DNA of 64,000 nt, taken from Macrococcoides equi. Its GTDB lineage: Bacteria > Bacillota > Bacilli > Staphylococcales > Staphylococcaceae. A model generated the notes under the pieces. It saw only the letters and a program-made list of their open reading frames with translations. It was not told the DNA's origin and ran no database searches. Below, piece after piece: positions 53,646-61,135 of this stretch. The stretch lies in the NCBI RefSeq assembly GCF_047425865.1, contig NZ_CP179735.1; one strand, given 5' to 3'. Both the position numbers and the translations under genes were made by a program. How positions within the stretch are numbered: the stretch's first letter is position 1; each line of letters starts with the position of its first letter.

Positions 53646-54974
53646 ATGTATAAAAAACAACATTGGAATTCATCACTTGGATTTATCCTTGCCAGTGCCG
53701 GCTCTGCAATCGGACTTGGTGCCATATGGAAGTTTCCTTACATAGCTGGACAATATGGTGGAGGCGCATTTCTTCTTGAATTTATTTTATTCACTCTGTT
53801 AATCGGACTCCCCTTATTGATTGTTGAATTCTGTATAGGACATGCAGGAAAAACTTATTCCCTATCTATATTTGGTAAGCTATCCGGTTCAAAATTTATG
53901 AACTTAATCGGACTCTGGGGAAATATTGCAGCATTTATCTTATATGCATTCTATAGTGTGATCGGTGGATGGATTATCATATTCATCGGATACTACTTAG
54001 GAGTTATTTTCAATATATTTGAACTTCAGTTAGATTATTTTCAGCAAATGATTGCTAATCCCTTACTCTCTATTCTCGGCGCATTTTTATTTATACTCTT
54101 TACAGAAGTGATTGTGTCTTTCGGCATTCAAAATGGTATCGAAAAAGCCTCTAAAATTATGATGCCACTCCTATTTATATTGTTTTTAATCATTGTAGTG
54201 CGTGCATTACTGTTAGAAGGTTCGATGGATGGATTAAAATACTTTTTGATTCCTAGATTTGAAGATATAACGTTAGAAGGTACGCTGTACGCGATGGGGC
54301 AATCATTCTTTGCCTTATCTCTTGGAACAACAGGCATGATTACATATGCTTCATATACTAAAGATGACACCAATGTTATGCAATCAGCACTATGGATTGT
54401 CATCATGAACTTACTTATCTCAATTCTTGCAGGTCTTGCAATTTTCCCGGCCGCAAGCGCATTAAATATTAAAGTCGAATCTGGACCTGGATTACTATTT
54501 TTAGTACTGCCAAAACTATTTGAAAAAATGACATTCGGCTTTGCGTTCTACATGTTATTTTTAATACTGTTTCTATTTGCAGCGCTAACATCTTCTATTT
54601 CATTGTTAGAATTAAATCTTTCTAATTTAATTAAGAATAATGAAAGTAAACGAAAAAAATACGCACTTATCTTGAGCTTAGCTGTTTTTATTACAAGCAT
54701 TCTACCAGCATTATCATTTGGCATATTAAAAGACATTAAATTTGGAGCAGGAACAATATTTGATAACATGGACTTTTTAGTATCAAACATTATGATGCCA
54801 CTAGGTGTATTATTTACAACGTTATTTTGTGGATTTGTATTGAGCAAACAGATACTAATCCCCATCTTTACGAATAACAATCAACAAACAACGTTGTTTA
54901 ATATTTGGCATACGTTAATAAAATATTTTCTGCCGATCATTATTATTATCGTGTTTATAACGCAACTAATATAA
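53646..54974 (+). CDS. Sodium-dependent transporter (NSS/SNF family)
   Basis: A 442-residue neurotransmitter:sodium symporter-type protein with 11 helices. GSAIGLGAIWKFPYIAGQYGGGAFL (about 18-42) is the NSS signature with sodium-site residues; GTTGMITYASY is in helix 6. Likely imports an amino acid such as leucine or tryptophan. ATG follows AAGGGTG. Single gene. Confidence 0.9.
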   Translation: MYKKQHWNSSLGFILASAGSAIGLGAIWKFPYIAGQYGGGAFLLEFILFTLLIGLPLLIVEFCIGHAGKTYSLSIFGKLSGSKFMNLIGLWGNIAAFILYAFYSVIGGWIIIFIGYYLGVIFNIFELQLDYFQQMIANPLLSILGAFLFILFTEVIVSFGIQNGIEKASKIMMPLLFILFLIIVVRALLLEGSMDGLKYFLIPRFEDITLEGTLYAMGQSFFALSLGTTGMITYASYTKDDTNVMQSALWIVIMNLLISILAGLAIFPAASALNIKVESGPGLLFLVLPKLFEKMTFGFAFYMLFLILFLFAALTSSISLLELNLSNLIKNNESKRKKYALILSLAVFITSILPALSFGILKDIKFGAGTIFDNMDFLVSNIMMPLGVLFTTLFCGFVLSKQILIPIFTNNNQQTTLFNIWHTLIKYFLPIIIIIVFITQLI

Positions 54975-54979
54975 AAATA

Positions 54980-55025
54980 ACGAGAAAACGAACTATCCGT
55001 AAATTCCGGATAGTTTATTTTTTCG
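54980..55025. terminator. Bidirectional terminator
   Basis: Long interrupted stem: AACTATCCG / CGGATAGTT core (54991-54999, 55007-55015), extended by AACGA..AAAA and TTTTTTCGTT. It ends both the transporter and the convergent YrvL-like gene. Confidence 0.8.
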
Positions 55026-55041
55026 TTACTATACATAATTC

Positions 55042-55464
55042 CTAAGTTTCTAAATTATTTATTTTTGTTTCAATAAAGAAAAATACTATCGCATGTATTA
55101 AACTTAGCATTAATAATGTTACTAAAGATAAGGACACTGATATAAAGACGTTATCAGCAATGAAGAATGATAAATACGAGCTGATAAAACCCAAAAGAAA
55201 CCTTATGATATCATCTAAGTTATCATCTTTTTGAATTCTTAACGTTACTTTGATAATCGTTTCAATGATTAAATCAATGATAAACGATAAGACATACGAC
55301 AAAACAATAAATAACAGTAACATAAAAATATTTGTATAAGAATTATCGAATAAATTAATAACGCTAACATCTAAAATCACAGGCGAGACTAATATTAATA
55401 ATCCACTCACTAGTAATAGCAAGGTTTTAAAGAAATCTTTCATTTTCTTATTCTCTATTCTCAT
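55042..55464 (-). CDS. Membrane protein, YrvL-like
   Basis: A 140-residue protein with four helices; the segment IFMLLLFIVLSYVLSFIIDLIIETIIK resembles the YrvL family, known in Bacillus as an anti-sigma-O regulator. Assignment is weak. Start may be ATG 55464 or ATG 55443; the latter is two codons after the stop of the upstream small gene and fits coupling. Co-transcribed with the 54-residue gene. Confidence 0.5.
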   Translation of the reverse strand: MRIENKKMKDFFKTLLLLVSGLLILVSPVILDVSVINLFDNSYTNIFMLLLFIVLSYVLSFIIDLIIETIIKVTLRIQKDDNLDDIIRFLLGFISSYLSFFIADNVFISVSLSLVTLLMLSLIHAIVFFFIETKINNLET

Positions 55465-55612
55465 CTAAAAAATAAGAAAGTAAAAATGTAGTTATAAAAA
55501 AGAATATCGACCACAAAATCGAAACATTCGTATCCTCAGAAATGATTAAAAATGCTAAAATTGCTGACATACATGCCCATATTAATGACAAAGTTATTCT
55601 TCGCTTAATCAT
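55448..55612 (-). CDS. Small membrane protein (54 aa)
   Basis: A 54-residue protein with two helices (about 8-24 and 31-48) and charged ends: MIKRRITLSLIWACMSA...SYFLDENRE. AGGAG lies six bases before the ATG. It overlaps the YrvL-like gene by up to 17 bases, so it is the first gene of a two-gene operon. Too short for many gene finders. Unknown role. Confidence 0.65.
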   Translation of the reverse strand: MIKRRITLSLIWACMSAILAFLIISEDTNVSILWSIFFFITTFLLSYFLDENRE

Positions 55613-55966
55613 AAAAATCTCCTATACTTAATCAAAGTTATTTTTGTAATAAATTGTATTTAAATGGTATCATAACACAAATTTAAATTAAACAATAGTT
55701 GAATAATATGACTTATAATGGTTCATATATTAATTTCAATAATAACGATAAGCACTTATCTAAAGATATAGAAACTAATGAAAACTCTCTTTTTCAACCA
55801 TATCTCGGATATTTAGAGACTTATAATTTTATATTAGTTAATTGTAAGTAGAAAAGTTTTGTTGTAAATAGTTTAATACAATGTCTTTTTGGCATTTAAA
55901 TCGATATAAACCACTTCATTTGTATAATTTACAGTGTTCGGTTATGGATGCCGTTCTTTATAAAAA
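55613..55966. other. Intergenic region with decayed copy of the repeat's left part
   Basis: About 350 AT-rich bases. The last 70 (from about 55900) resemble the conserved left part of the repeat module found at 56912 and 60597. Otherwise no coding or structured signal seen. Confidence 0.45.
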
Positions 55967-56051
55967 TAAAAAAGACATGTCAAAAATGACATGTCTTTCG
56001 CCTCTATCCGCGTGGTTAGACGCAGCAAGGTAGGACTTTCCTTATTCCTTA
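55967..56051 (-). ncRNA. Multicopy small RNA, copy a
   Basis: Predicted 85-nt transcript. Promoter: TTATGA (56086-56081), 17 bases, TATTAT (56063-56058). Body: AATAAGGAATAAGG, then a GCGT-CTAACC-ACGC hairpin, then GGATAGAGGCGAAAG, ending in a perfect hairpin (55972-55982 with 55987-55997) and T-run. The same layout is found at 56978 and 60664. Predicted from conservation only; it may be a type I antitoxin or a separate regulator. Confidence 0.65.
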
Positions 56052-56147
56052 TTCTCAATAATATTAGAAAAACGCTCTATTCATAAGTGTTTAATGTAAT
56101 GTAGTGATTAACAATAATCTAGTAACTGTTTCATTGTTTATATGGAA

Positions 56148-56780
56148 TTATTCATAAGTCGGATGATTTAATTCTTCAGGTGTAGGTGCTAAATAACTTT
56201 CAACCCTCATCTCTTCAACAACCCAAGAACCCCACATTTTTTTATAAGAAACCACAAGTCTGTCACTATAAATTTTCAAAATACTACCGTTAACTTTATG
56301 AGAACTTCTAGCTTTACCTAAATATTTTTCAACTTCTGTTACTGAAACTCTTGTGTTAAAAGATAATAACATATTTTCAATTTTTGCTTTTTTATAGTTA
56401 TCAATCGTATGTTTCGATCCACTTGTTAACACAACGTTATATTTATTTGGTCCAGAAATTTTATTTTTATTATAAGCATATTCAACTTGAATATAATCTT
56501 TATTTTCAAGAATCTTTCTTTGCTCTGGTCTACCTACTGTCTTCTCAATATCTTGATATGTTGAATTGAAGCCAATCTTTTTGCCATTTGAAGTCATTAA
56601 AGTAAGTTTCCCAGCTTTCATTGCTTTTACTGTAGATTTACTATTTAAATTCGGTAACTGTATAACATTTGCCTTTATATTTGTAGATTCAGCCTTATTT
56701 GTATTGGCATGTGCAACCATTGATCCCGTACTAGTCACTACTAACGATGAAACAACTAAAGCACTCAGTATTTTTTTCAA
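56148..56780 (-). CDS. Secreted protein with two BamE-like lobes
   Basis: A 210-residue secreted protein: signal peptide (1-26, AHA/N), linker, then two similar domains, GFNSTYQDIEKTVGRPEQ (about 70-87) and SFNTRVSVTEVEKYLGKAR (about 139-157), each followed by beta-strands, in the manner of BamE/SmpA lobes. No catalytic motif. TTG start with AAAAGG upstream. It lies between two copies of the sRNA repeat. Function unknown. Confidence 0.6.
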   Translation of the reverse strand: MKKILSALVVSSLVVTSTGSMVAHANTNKAESTNIKANVIQLPNLNSKSTVKAMKAGKLTLMTSNGKKIGFNSTYQDIEKTVGRPEQRKILENKDYIQVEYAYNKNKISGPNKYNVVLTSGSKHTIDNYKKAKIENMLLSFNTRVSVTEVEKYLGKARSSHKVNGSILKIYSDRLVVSYKKMWGSWVVEEMRVESYLAPTPEELNHPTYE

Positions 56781-56977
56781 GTTCGTACCGTCCTTTTCTA
56801 ATTTGTAGAGATACTATTAAATAAATCATATGCTAATATTTTCTATATCACAACATACACTTAAATGATATTGTATAGATTAAAAAGGATGTATTTTTTT
56901 ACTCTTATATTTCTAAAAAGCCGCATTATTTATAATAATCTTCAGCGTAGCAGCTAATAGTGTGGTTTATTTTATGT
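56781..56977. other. Intergenic region with conserved left part of the repeat
   Basis: The 56781-56900 part is AT-rich with the promoter of the 56148 gene. From 56912 on, the sequence matches the block at 60597-60665 (about 65 bases), which lies at the same place relative to the sRNA copy d. A short plus-strand frame ATG at 56894 (22 codons) crosses this block; its counterpart in copy d starts at 60594 (20 codons) and shares FLK-x-RII-x2-N-x-QR. Confidence 0.45.
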
Positions 56978-57061
56978 AAAAAAAAGACATGTCAATTGAC
57001 ATGTCTTTCGCCTCTATCCGCGTGGTTAGACGCAGCAAGGTAGGTCTTCCCTTATTCCTTA
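56978..57061 (-). ncRNA. Multicopy small RNA, copy b
   Basis: Same module as copy a. Promoter TTGCGA (57096-57091), 17 bases, TATTAT (57073-57068). The body is nearly identical to copy a, and the terminator hairpin is 56984-56993 with 56998-57007. It sits just after the stop of the Abi gene. Confidence 0.65.
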
Positions 57062-57086
57062 TTTTTAATAATAATTGAAAAGTAAC

Positions 57087-57980
57087 CTATTCGCAAGTAT
57101 TTATTTCAATATAGTGATTAATTACCTTACTAATACTATCAATATATTTTATTATATAATTGTAACTATCATAATAATCTTTGTTTAATAATAACCTTTG
57201 TAATAGTCTTTGAAGATTACTAGAAGCTCTATTTTTTATAGATTGATTGCAATATTTATTATGAATCATTAACAATGTTGCAATATCAATAAATGGTTTA
57301 GACTGCTTAAAATGAATTTCAATGTTATGCAAACTAAAATAACTATTTAATTCCGGAGTTACATTCGTATCATCAAATAATGGGACATTAATTACAGAAT
57401 TATGTGCACAACTATTTCTTATATTCCTCACTAACACTAACTGATTACTAGCCAACTTAAATCGTCTATTTTTAGAAGTTTCATAATAAAAAGTTACAAA
57501 TTTTTCAAAATGATAAAAACTCATAATTTCAAAAGCAACCCAATATGGCGTATTCTGATAAAACTTTTCCCATTCAGGATACACCTTATTATTTCTCATT
57601 TTATATTTAAAAATATCCTGCTTCGTAACATTAGTTTGTTTTAAATACTGATTAATTATATAATAACCATCTTCATTAGGAGTCATACTTAAATATTTGT
57701 TTAATAAAACTTTTAAAGAATGCTCTATATCTAACGTTAATTGTAGTAAAGTATATCTCATTTCCATATCAATAGATGCTAAGTCTGATAAATAAGCAAA
57801 TTCTACATTATAACAGCCATCTAGATCTTTTCTAAAATTTCTTCTAAAGTAGAATAGTTTAAATAAATAAGTTTTTTCTAATAGAACAATTTGAGCGTCT
57901 TCTTCACTAATAATATTGAAATATATTCCTTTATCCTTTAACTTTTGAATTTGTGATGGAACAGGAAGCTTGTTTTTCAT
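57087..57980 (-). CDS. Abi-family abortive infection protein (HEPN)
   Basis: A 297-residue protein of the Abi_2 (AbiD/AbiF) family, which belongs to the HEPN superfamily and gives phage defence in lactococci. The Rx4-6H-type catalytic motif is RNSCAHN at residues 188-194; the N-terminus has the family's QIQKLKDKGIYF. Likely an RNase triggered in infection. ATG with GGTGATAAC upstream. The gene lies between sRNA copies in an accessory segment. Defence role is from the family, not shown here. Confidence 0.85.
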   Translation of the reverse strand: MKNKLPVPSQIQKLKDKGIYFNIISEEDAQIVLLEKTYLFKLFYFRRNFRKDLDGCYNVEFAYLSDLASIDMEMRYTLLQLTLDIEHSLKVLLNKYLSMTPNEDGYYIINQYLKQTNVTKQDIFKYKMRNNKVYPEWEKFYQNTPYWVAFEIMSFYHFEKFVTFYYETSKNRRFKLASNQLVLVRNIRNSCAHNSVINVPLFDDTNVTPELNSYFSLHNIEIHFKQSKPFIDIATLLMIHNKYCNQSIKNRASSNLQRLLQRLLLNKDYYDSYNYIIKYIDSISKVINHYIEINTCE

Positions 57981-58094
57981 TTGTTATCACCTTCAATATT
58001 TTATGTTGTATTCATTATAACACAAAATACGAACATACGTTCTATATATGATAAGCCTGAGCGTATCTTTCAAGACTGCGGTATTTTCCAAAGA
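57981..58094. other. Decayed repeat copy
   Basis: Bases 58045-58085 have GATAAGCCTGAGCGTATC and GACTGCGGT, similar to the left part of the repeat at 60612-60650. The sRNA part is absent. Probably a relic of the module. Confidence 0.4.
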
Positions 58095-58123
58095 AAGTCC
58101 TCCAACTATGCGTTGGAGGACTT
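58095..58123 (-). terminator. Terminator of the 59117-58106 operon
   Basis: Perfect 12-base arms (58095-58106, 58112-58123), 5-base loop; the hairpin includes the last codons of the gene. Confidence 0.75.
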
Positions 58124-59116
58124 ATTAATTACATCAAAATCTGTTAAATTATTCTCTTGATGCGGTATTTTATATTTTTTTAAGACTTTCCATTGATTTA
58201 TATCAATGATGTGCATTGTATATGCTATCTTTTTACCTTCATCAATATTTATAGCATATAATTTATTGCCAATTACTTTACTATCATAGTATCTAAACGG
58301 CATCGAATGATCCAAGTTAACGGTTCCTTTATCACTTACTTTCATAACACCAATTTTACCTTCTTCTGCATAAGTAATGTACATTTCCTTATTAATAATG
58401 GCTATATTTAAGAGAAGTTGATGGTTCTTTAAAGGATAAGACTTAACATTCTTTGTTTTTGTATTTATCATCGTAAGTTCATTTTCTGTTGTAAGAACTA
58501 AGTTATCTTTCACTAACTTCATCTCAGAAGCATTAATATTATACAATGTGATCTCTTCAAAACTTTCTTTTTTCCTATCATAAATATACACTGCTGCTAA
58601 ATTATTAATCATATTATCAGAGTACAAGTATACCTTTTTGTCAGTAATCAAACTATTAACTACTAAGGGTGGGAAATTTTTAGATACCTTATGCTTGCCG
58701 TCTTTAATTTCTACTGTGGTTTTTGTAGTGTCAATATTATAGGCCATCACTTCTATATCTTCTTTCTTATCAAAGAATAAAATATCATTTTTTTTGACAT
58801 GATTTTCTTTCAGGTTAAGACTATGATCAATTTCAACTAACTTCTTATTGTGCATACTCCATAAGTAATTTCGATTTCCATCGGACTTCAAAGCATTAAG
58901 ATTCTCTCCATATAGCTTTGATTCTTTCACTATGTTATTATCATCCATCCTAACAATTTTGCCTGATTTATTAAAGCCATGTCCAAACACATAAAGAATC
59001 GTCTCTTTATTTGGATTAATTTTGAAAGTTTCATTTTTATCATTTTGAAAGAAAATAAATATTAGAAGTATAAATATACTTATAAGTAATGTTGTGTAGG
59101 TTATAATTTTAGCCAT
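58106..59116 (-). CDS. Membrane-anchored beta-propeller-like protein
   Basis: A 336-residue protein with one N-terminal helix (5-23) and a long outer domain made of repeated beta units (KIVRMDD, KLVEIDH, VYIYDRK, LTMINTKT, MHIIDIN), probably a beta-propeller. Family not recognised. It follows directly the stop of the papain-like gene (TAG-ATG), so the two form an operon. It may act as a partner or regulator of the secreted enzyme; that is inferred only from the operon. Confidence 0.6.
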   Translation of the reverse strand: MAKIITYTTLLISIFILLIFIFFQNDKNETFKINPNKETILYVFGHGFNKSGKIVRMDDNNIVKESKLYGENLNALKSDGNRNYLWSMHNKKLVEIDHSLNLKENHVKKNDILFFDKKEDIEVMAYNIDTTKTTVEIKDGKHKVSKNFPPLVVNSLITDKKVYLYSDNMINNLAAVYIYDRKKESFEEITLYNINASEMKLVKDNLVLTTENELTMINTKTKNVKSYPLKNHQLLLNIAIINKEMYITYAEEGKIGVMKVSDKGTVNLDHSMPFRYYDSKVIGNKLYAINIDEGKKIAYTMHIIDINQWKVLKKYKIPHQENNLTDFDVINKSSNA

Positions 59117-59800
59117 CTATTTTCTTGAACCAACTACATAAACATCATTATCTTGAACTAAATCATGCGGAGTAACATGGGTTCCCCCATCAGCATCTAA
59201 ATTAAAACCACGACTTTGCCAAGCCTTATATACTAATAAAGAACAATACCATTTTGATGATTGATTTTTCAGTGCTGCAATAGAATAAGGTTCTCCGTAT
59301 TGAGCTTCAGCATATATTCTAGATGAGCTATAATCCTGTCCATCAGCTCTTCTAACCTGTAATTGATTATAAGTTCCATAATCCGACTTCCATTTATTAG
59401 GGCTGAATTTAACTTTTTCCCCCATCGCTTCAACTATATAATTACTATTCAATCTTACAATTGCTGCATGCCCATGTTTATAGCTTGATGTTTTATTGTC
59501 ATAAGTTACTAAAATATCACCTGCCGTGCCTAGCTTACTAGAACTAGATACACTTCTTAAAGTAGATTCATTCTTTTCCTCTAGCATTAATCGATATTTT
59601 TCAGGTGCATTTTTCTTCAATTCCTGAAAATACGAGTTAATATTTTCCTTATCTTTATCAACTTTTATATTGCTAATTATGTTACTTTCATTTTCAAGTT
59701 CTTTACTGTCTAACTGCAAAGTATTTGTATTGGCAATCGCTTGATTGCTAAAAAAACCCCCTATTAATATTATTCCAATTCCTAATTTATATTTTTTCAT
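59117..59800 (-). CDS. Secreted permuted papain-like hydrolase (YiiX/NlpC-P60 type)
   Basis: A 227-residue secreted protein: signal peptide (1-23), helical part (30-85), then a permuted NlpC/P60-like (YiiX/YycO) domain. GDILVTYD at 94-101, GHAAIV with His111, and WYCSLLVYKAW with Cys186 form the catalytic pair in the permuted order (His before Cys). Likely an amidase or lipid thioesterase-type enzyme acting on wall or membrane. First of the two-gene operon with the propeller protein. Substrate unknown. Confidence 0.75.
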   Translation of the reverse strand: MKKYKLGIGIILIGGFFSNQAIANTNTLQLDSKELENESNIISNIKVDKDKENINSYFQELKKNAPEKYRLMLEEKNESTLRSVSSSSKLGTAGDILVTYDNKTSSYKHGHAAIVRLNSNYIVEAMGEKVKFSPNKWKSDYGTYNQLQVRRADGQDYSSSRIYAEAQYGEPYSIAALKNQSSKWYCSLLVYKAWQSRGFNLDADGGTHVTPHDLVQDNDVYVVGSRK

Positions 59801-60027
59801 TTTTATTCCATCTCCATTTGTTGTTATAAAACAACTATAGTGTAATTTTTATAATATAACAACAATTATTTACATTTTTGTAAAAAATATTTTTGAATTA
59901 ATAGATTATCGTCCATTTCATTCACTACTAAATTTTGATAATTTGTATCAATTATTTTCAATTCTATTATCTCACAATCACGCTTGTTTGATATGATTAA
60001 ACTTAACTAGAAGAGGGAGCATCAATT
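59801..60027. other. Intergenic region
   Basis: About 230 AT-rich bases with the promoter of the 59117 operon and the start signal of the broken GIY-YIG gene. Nothing else seen. Confidence 0.4.
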
Positions 60028-60490
60028 ATGAAGGTGTTGAACTGCCACAATACACCCAATATTATGGTCGAGTTATCATCAAATTCAAAAGTCTTTCATG
60101 TCACAGGGACGTTTTTACAAAGACTTACATCAAGAGTTAGTCGCTCAACAGATATTACCTACAATTTATGACGGTGATAATCTAGAAAATCAAAAAGCAG
60201 TTTATCTCATTACAGATAAAAGTAATGGCAAGTTGTACGTTGAATCAGCAACGAGTATGAGTAAGATGTTGCTTACCAGATGGTCTAACTATGTAGCTAA
60301 TGATTATGTTGGTAATAAAGAGTTGGTAGCATTGGTAGAAGAAAAAGGCTTTGACTACGTTAAGGAAAATTTTCAATATACGATACTTGAGAACTACAAC
60401 GGGAAAGTAAACGATAAATTAGTACTTCAGAGAGAGTCATACTGGAAGGAAGCATTGCAAAGTAGGCAGTTTGGTTATAATTCTAATTAA
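60028..60490 (+). pseudogene. Broken GIY-YIG nuclease-family gene
   Basis: The intact frame 60098-60490 (130 codons) holds the GIY-YIG-like part (VYLITDKSNGKLYVESATSMSKMLLTRWSNY). Upstream, a good ribosome site (GAGGGAG) precedes an ATG at 60028 in a different frame; a third frame reads ELPQYTQYYGRVIIKF, which matches the sequence normally before this region. So at least two frameshifts separate the start from the nuclease part, and about 100-130 N-terminal residues of the family are missing. GIY residues are altered (YVES in place of YVGS). Probably inactive. Confidence 0.6.
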
Positions 60491-60504
60491 ATTTTTTCTA
60501 CAAG

Positions 60505-60590
60505 ATTAAGAAAGACACGTCAAAACTGACATGTCTTTCGATTAATCATTGTGGTTCAAAATAGCAAGATAAAGATACATTTATTCCTTA
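60505..60590 (-). ncRNA. Multicopy small RNA, degenerate copy c
   Basis: Keeps the terminator hairpin (60511-60522 with 60527-60538) and the TTATTCCTTATT end, but the middle has diverged and the -10/-35 boxes are gone. A dead copy of the module. Confidence 0.5.
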
Positions 60591-60663
60591 TTATGTTTCT
60601 TAAAAACCGCATCATTTGTGATAACTTTCAGCGTATCGGTAGAGAGTACGGTTAATTCATAAT

Positions 60664-60749
60664 AAACAAAAAGACATGCCGAAATGACATGTCTTTCGCC
60701 TCTATCCGGCGTGGTTAGGTGCAGCAAGGTAGTACTCCCTTATTCCTTG
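60664..60749 (-). ncRNA. Multicopy small RNA, copy d
   Basis: Promoter TTGTGA (60784-60779), 17 bases, TATTAT (60761-60756). Body and terminator hairpin (60671-60678 with 60688-60695) match copies a and b, with one extra base in the GCGT hairpin. The left conserved block (60597-60665) is also present. Confidence 0.6.
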
Positions 60750-60784
60750 TCCATTATAATAATAGAAAAGCAAACTTCTCACAA

Positions 60785-61135
60785 GCAATTGTTCAAAGAT
60801 GTATTGTATACCTCATTAGAAATCCAGTTAAATATGTACCAAGCAAAGACTATAAAGCTTTTACTACTTCTCTGAAATCATGTATACAGCACACGCTGTT
60901 GAAAGTATCCACTCTAATTAACGAAAGGTAACAAAAAGGCGCATTCCCAAATGAGAATGCGCTCTTAAAACTTCGATTCATAAGAACAAAAGAACTTGAA
61001 AAATTGGTTAACTGGTTTCATTCCAAACTGGTCTATGGTCTTGCATCAGCTTTCTTTACATAATCAAATTAAGGATAGCGTTATAAAATATTTTGAATAA
61101 CTTACACACTTAATTTGAAAAACCCTTCTAAATAA
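60785..61135. other. Intergenic region without a recognised gene
   Basis: 350 bases downstream of copy d. It holds a hairpin (GCGCATTC 60939-60946, GAATGCGC 60955-60962) that may be a terminator. No coding signal was found. Confidence 0.45.

Noticed and set aside
55967..60749. Repeats as a CRISPR array
   Set aside because: Copies are 85 nt, about 1-4 kb apart, with promoters and terminators; no spacers or cas genes.
60684..60931. Plus-strand frames over sRNA copy d
   Set aside because: They are not open in the same frame in copies a and b, so no sign of coding selection.
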